64,000 nt of DNA from Numida meleagris (taxonomy: Eukaryota; Chordata; Aves; Galliformes; Numididae), in the NCBI RefSeq assembly GCF_002078875.1, contig NC_034410.1, forward strand, positions 43,134,202 to 43,198,201. The letters are read 5' to 3'. The position numbers were made by a program, and so were the translations under genes. The notes under the pieces were generated by a model. The model made no database searches and was not told where the DNA came from. It saw only the letters and a list, made by a program, of their open reading frames with translations. Shown one piece after another: positions 60,531 through 64,000 of the stretch; positions within the stretch are counted from its first letter, which is position 1, and each line of letters opens with the position of its first letter.

Positions 60531-63029
60531 TGCTGTTCTTATTTTCTTTAAAACTTTGGAAAAATCTGTAATGGCTTCCTGACCTTGGTCTGACCAGGGT
60601 TGGCTTTTGTCACCCAGATAGGTAATGAACGAATGCATCTCGCAGTATAATTCATTGCTGAATTGCACGTTCTAGTTTTGTTTTATGTACTGTTATTCAC
60701 TGTGTGTTTTGGAGAAAGGTTGCTTGCATGGTTCTGGCATTTCGATCATTGTGAAAAAAAATGTAATTACTCATGTCTGGTCTCAAACAAACACAAGGTG
60801 TTAAAGTATTACACGGTATTGTATTTTCAGGCAAACTGTTCTGATGTTCAGTGCCTGCAGAAATGTCTGTCCCTTGGTGCCTGCTGTGTGCCTCACTAAC
60901 CAGTGTTCTCTGCTCTATTGGCACTGTGCATCTCACAGTGTGATTTGGTGCAGTGTGAGTGCTCCTTCACGTGGGTCAGCACCAACATGAGGAGGGCAGA
61001 CTTGCTGGCTCTCCCGGACAGCACTGCCTGATTTCAGGTGCTGGTTCTGCTTTGGTGTGGCCGACAGAAATGGGAGCACAGCCGTGGTGAGAGGCGGTGT
61101 TACAGTATTTGCCGGTTCTGCTTGTGCCTTCCTTTTGGATTTTACAAGCATATTGAAAGAACCAAATGCCTTCCTTCTGAGCCGTGAGAGCTGCCTGCAG
61201 GTCGCTGCTCCCGAGCCAGGGCCCCCAGCGCCTTGTATGGCACAGCACAGGAATGGGTGCTGAGGGAGATGAGGCGAGGAGCCAATTACACAGCGCTGCT
61301 GGTAAAGCGATAAGTTCCTGACTGCTGATTCTTTTCCCACTCGTCTCTATTTATCTGCGCTTGCACATCACAAATTAAACTTAGGTATCTTGGGAACCTT
61401 CCTCTATCTTTCCCTCCCTTTCTGTAACCTTCGTCACACCCTGCTGGCTGTGGCAGTGAGCCAGAATGAGAACAGTTGCTGATTTTTAACGGTTTTGTCT
61501 GTTTTGAATGCATGCCCTGGAGGGATCAGTGAGGCTGGGCATGGAGAGGACAGGGAGAGCCTTGCCCTGCCTGCTGTGCTGCTGCTGGCTGAGCTGCCCT
61601 TAGCACAGCCTTGTCCTGACCACGTTTAGTGCCGTGATTGGTAGACACTGTTCTGAGCGATGGGTGCTGGTCTGGGAAGATGGGGCTTGCTGCTTGGAAG
61701 CCTTCAAGATCCTTATCCCCCATTTTAGCAGTGTGGATTGAACTGGGTTACACAACCCTATCGCCCAAGGAAGCTGTGGGTGCCCCATCCCTGGAGGCGC
61801 TCAGGGCCAGGTTGGATGGGGCCCTGGGCAGCCTGATCTGGTGGGGGGTAACCCTGCCCACGGCGGGGGAGTGGGACTGGATGGGCTTTAAGGTCCCCTC
61901 CAACCCAAGCTGTTCTGTGACTGTGACTGAAGACAGGGTTAGAGCTGGCATGACCAGGGAGGCTTTGAATGCTTGGTGCTTTTTCTCCCCAGTGTTAGTG
62001 CAGGAGCAAGCTGCTGCTTGTCAATTATATAATACCATGTTAATTATGAGTCTCACTGGGGGTGCAGTTGGGGTGCCACAGAGATTCTCATGTTGTTGTT
62101 TTCCCCCTGCAAAGCGCTGAGACGATTTGTGGCTACTTAGAGAACACCTCTGGAATCAGAACGCAGGGGCGGTTCTCATCCCGCTATTCTAAAGCTGCTG
62201 TTTTAAATGGTTTGAACTGAATTTGCTCATTTTTCCTCTCCTTGAACATCTCCAAGCTCCGGTCCCGTATCCTCGCTTCTTGAGGAGCAGCATTTCTGCA
62301 CCGTCACCTGTGTTGCTGTCACACTCATCTACAAATCTGACTCCTTCTCGTGTGTGATGCGGAAGGTGGGCACGAAGACGTGTGCCCTACTTCACATAGG
62401 AGTGGCCTTAAAAACAAGCGCTCCAGGTGCTCTGTTTCTACGTAGAGAAGACTTCCAGAGTGAAACATTGCCACTGAGCTGTGCTCTGCACCTGAGCACT
62501 TGCAGTCAATGTGTGTCCTTACTGGTGGTCTCGGGAAGAGGATGGGTTGGAGCTGTCCCACTGCTCCTTCGCACTGGGATGGGCCTTGAGCAATTGGTGA
62601 AGTAGAAATAGCGTTCCTCAATATTTGCTCTTAATTGGTGCCAAACGTGTTCTCATATCGATTTTCATTACCGAGCCAAGGTCTGGCTGCAGTAATTCCC
62701 AGAGCCTGGGAAATGCTGCAGTGTTTTCCTGTATCTGAACTATTGTTAAGAAAAGCCCAAGTAGGGTGAAATTTCAGGCTGTGATTGTATCTTGTTACTT
62801 GTTGGAAGGATTCTGAAAGTACTGGGAGAAGAGGTCCAAGTTTGAAAGAGGGATGACTTTCCAGAAGCCTTCTTTTTACCAAGCAATACCAACTTACACT
62901 CAAATAATTCACTGGGACTGGGACTGTCTGCCTGTCTGTCCATCTCGGTAGCTAAGCTGTGAGCACCACGATGCAGCTCAAATACCCGCTTTGAATGCAA
63001 AACGCCTCCAAACTCTCCTCTTCTTGCAG
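60531..63029. other. Region between the two ZDHHC3 terminal exons
   Basis: Acts as intron for the distal isoform and lies beyond the proximal poly(A) site. It contains one CR1 3' end (61772-61928). Confidence 0.75.
61772..61928 (+). mobile_element. CR1 LINE fragment (3' end)
   Basis: Plus-strand CR1 3' region: CCCATCCCTGGAGGCGCTCA, GGCCAGGTTGGATGGGGCCC, GGGCAGCCTGATCTGGTGGG and TTTAAGGTCCCCTCCAACCC, ending in degenerate CTGTGACTGTGACTG octamers. 5'-truncated. Confidence 0.93.
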
Positions 63030-63263
63030 GGCATCGAGCGCCTTAAGAAGCAGAAGCCGACCTGGGAGCGGACCAGCGGCTGGGAGGGTTTGAAGGCGGC
63101 CTTCGGCGGTCCCTTGTCCCTGGCCTGGCTCAACCCCTTCTCCAACCTGGACTGCAGGAGCCCACCGCCGCCGCCCCCCGCCCCCGCGGCCGCCATCATG
63201 ACGCAGGAGGAGATCGAGCAGTTCCTGGCGCGGGAGGTGTCCATCCAAGTGCCCCACGAGTAG
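63030..63263 (+). CDS. ZDHHC3: ZDHHC3 distal alternative terminal exon
   Basis: Acceptor TCTTCTTGCAG, phase 0, 77 codons plus TAG. Encodes [20 protein letters not shown], then [20 protein letters not shown], a [11 protein letters not shown] run and a tail ending VSIQVPHE. Its first 40 residues parallel the proximal exon (GIE-LKK, W, KA-FG-P-S-AWL-PF), so the two are duplicated exons used alternatively. Spliced to exon 5 it gives a predicted 324-aa protein. It is much more GC-rich than the other ZDHHC3 exons. From memory, it resembles the ZDHHC7 tail more closely. Confidence 0.85.
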   Translation, partial: GIERLKKQKPTWERTSGWEGLKAAFGGPLSLAWLNPFSNLDCRSPPPPPPAPAAAIMTQEEIEQFLAREVSIQVPHE

Positions 63264-63351
63264 CAGAGCATCCTCGCAGGGGCCAAGGGGCACTTCCAGG
63301 TGGTGTGTGTTACTTGATTAACTACTTGTGGTGGAGACACAGGGTAGGTCT

Positions 63352-63353
<2 letters not shown>

Positions 63354-63392
<39 letters not shown>
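63354..63392 (+). repeat. 39-nt uninterrupted T run in the distal 3' UTR
   Basis: Thirty-nine consecutive T after a CTTC, about 90 bp past the distal stop codon. In the transcript this is a long U tract. The length is likely polymorphic or imprecise in the assembly. Confidence 0.9.
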
Positions 63393-63395
<3 letters not shown>

Positions 63396-63983
63396 GTACT
63401 TTGGGTACTTTTGGTGCAGAATTTATTTCAGGACTATTTATGGGGAAGTCGGGTACAGCACCAGCAGAAGCAATGCAAATCTCCAGAGCAAGTTTTACCA
63501 AAAATGAGAGCCACACACCTTTTGGAGCTGTGTCCTGCCTTACCGAGCTGCTCTTGTGTGGCCTTCAGGGAGAGCCCGGCTGTGGGGCCAGAGCCGTGGG
63601 GCCTCATGTCCCCGCTGCACGGGCTGGATGAGTGTTGCCTATTGCTCCTGCCGGTGCCTGCATTCAGAGGTGATGCTCCAGGCATCAGCATTCTGACAGC
63701 CAAGATCTAGACTGGCTTTTGGCTGTTTTTGCCTTGTTGTCATCTCCCGCACCTTACTGACCAGTGGCACCTCACCTGGGCGAGGTGCTCCTGGATTCCC
63801 GCCACAGGTTGTGCAGCTTTGAGGCCCTGTAACGTGCAGCAAAGATCATTATTGCCTTGGGAAAGAGAGATGAAGCAGCTGGGGGATAAATCAAGGTATT
63901 GTGGAAGACCTGGATTAACTTTCAGTTATTTATGAAAGCCCAAATTCCTCTTGGTATTGCAAGATTTTTTTCCCCATGGCAGC

Positions 63984-63989
63984 AATAAA
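63984..63989 (+). terminator. ZDHHC3: AATAAA poly(A) signal, distal ZDHHC3 end
   Basis: AATAAA in GCAATAAAGGAGTTTTTGG, 721 bp after the distal stop, with a T-rich downstream element at the window edge. Confidence 0.75.
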
Positions 63990-64000
63990 GGAGTTTTTGG

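Larger units (their letters stand above)
63264..64000 (+). other. ZDHHC3: ZDHHC3 distal 3' UTR
   Basis: Non-coding sequence from the distal TAG to the AATAAA near the window end, including the long T run. Confidence 0.7.

Noticed and set aside
1..64000. CRISPR arrays, tRNA or rRNA genes, prokaryotic operons
   Set aside because: No regularly spaced repeats, tRNA-like B-box cloverleaf or rRNA segments were seen; gene structure is vertebrate.

Overview
This is a vertebrate nuclear window, almost certainly avian and most likely chicken or a close galliform. It has intron-split genes, CpG-island promoters, several CR1 LINE fragments and a galluhop-like mariner. No prokaryotic, viral or CRISPR features were seen. 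Gene order matches the conserved CLEC3B - EXOSC7 - ZDHHC3 block (human 3p21.31).

Layout. About 1.2-4.8 kb holds the 5' half of CLEC3B (tetranectin) on the minus strand: exon 1 with the signal peptide and exon 2 with the coiled-coil segment. The lectin-domain exon lies off the left edge. About 4.8-14.3 kb is intergenic with old CR1 pieces. About 14.3-33.8 kb is the complete EXOSC7 gene (Rrp42-type ring subunit of the RNA exosome) on the minus strand, eight coding exons adding to 291 aa. Its introns carry a nearly full-length but broken mariner, a CR1 fragment and a perfect 68-bp inverted repeat. About 33.75-36.0 kb is a head-to-head promoter region with two CpG islands. About 35.4-64 kb is ZDHHC3 (Golgi DHHC palmitoyltransferase, GODZ) on the plus strand: a presumed untranslated first exon in the CpG island, five shared coding exons, then two alternative terminal exons. 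These give a 299-aa form ending QYVV and a predicted 324-aa form with a proline/alanine-rich tail. Each has its own AATAAA signal, the distal one at the right edge. A decayed hAT/Charlie-like transposon sits in the intron before the fifth coding exon.

Regulation. EXOSC7 and ZDHHC3 are divergent, GC-rich, TATA-less housekeeping-type genes with start regions about 1.5 kb apart. CLEC3B has a smaller promoter with a weak TATA-like element. The most notable non-genic signals are the perfect hairpin in EXOSC7 intron 4, the paired ZDHHC3 terminal exons, the two upstream ATGs just before the ZDHHC3 start, and a 39-nt T run in the distal 3' UTR. No wholly new system was recognised. All family calls come from reading translated exons and splice sites, without database searches.
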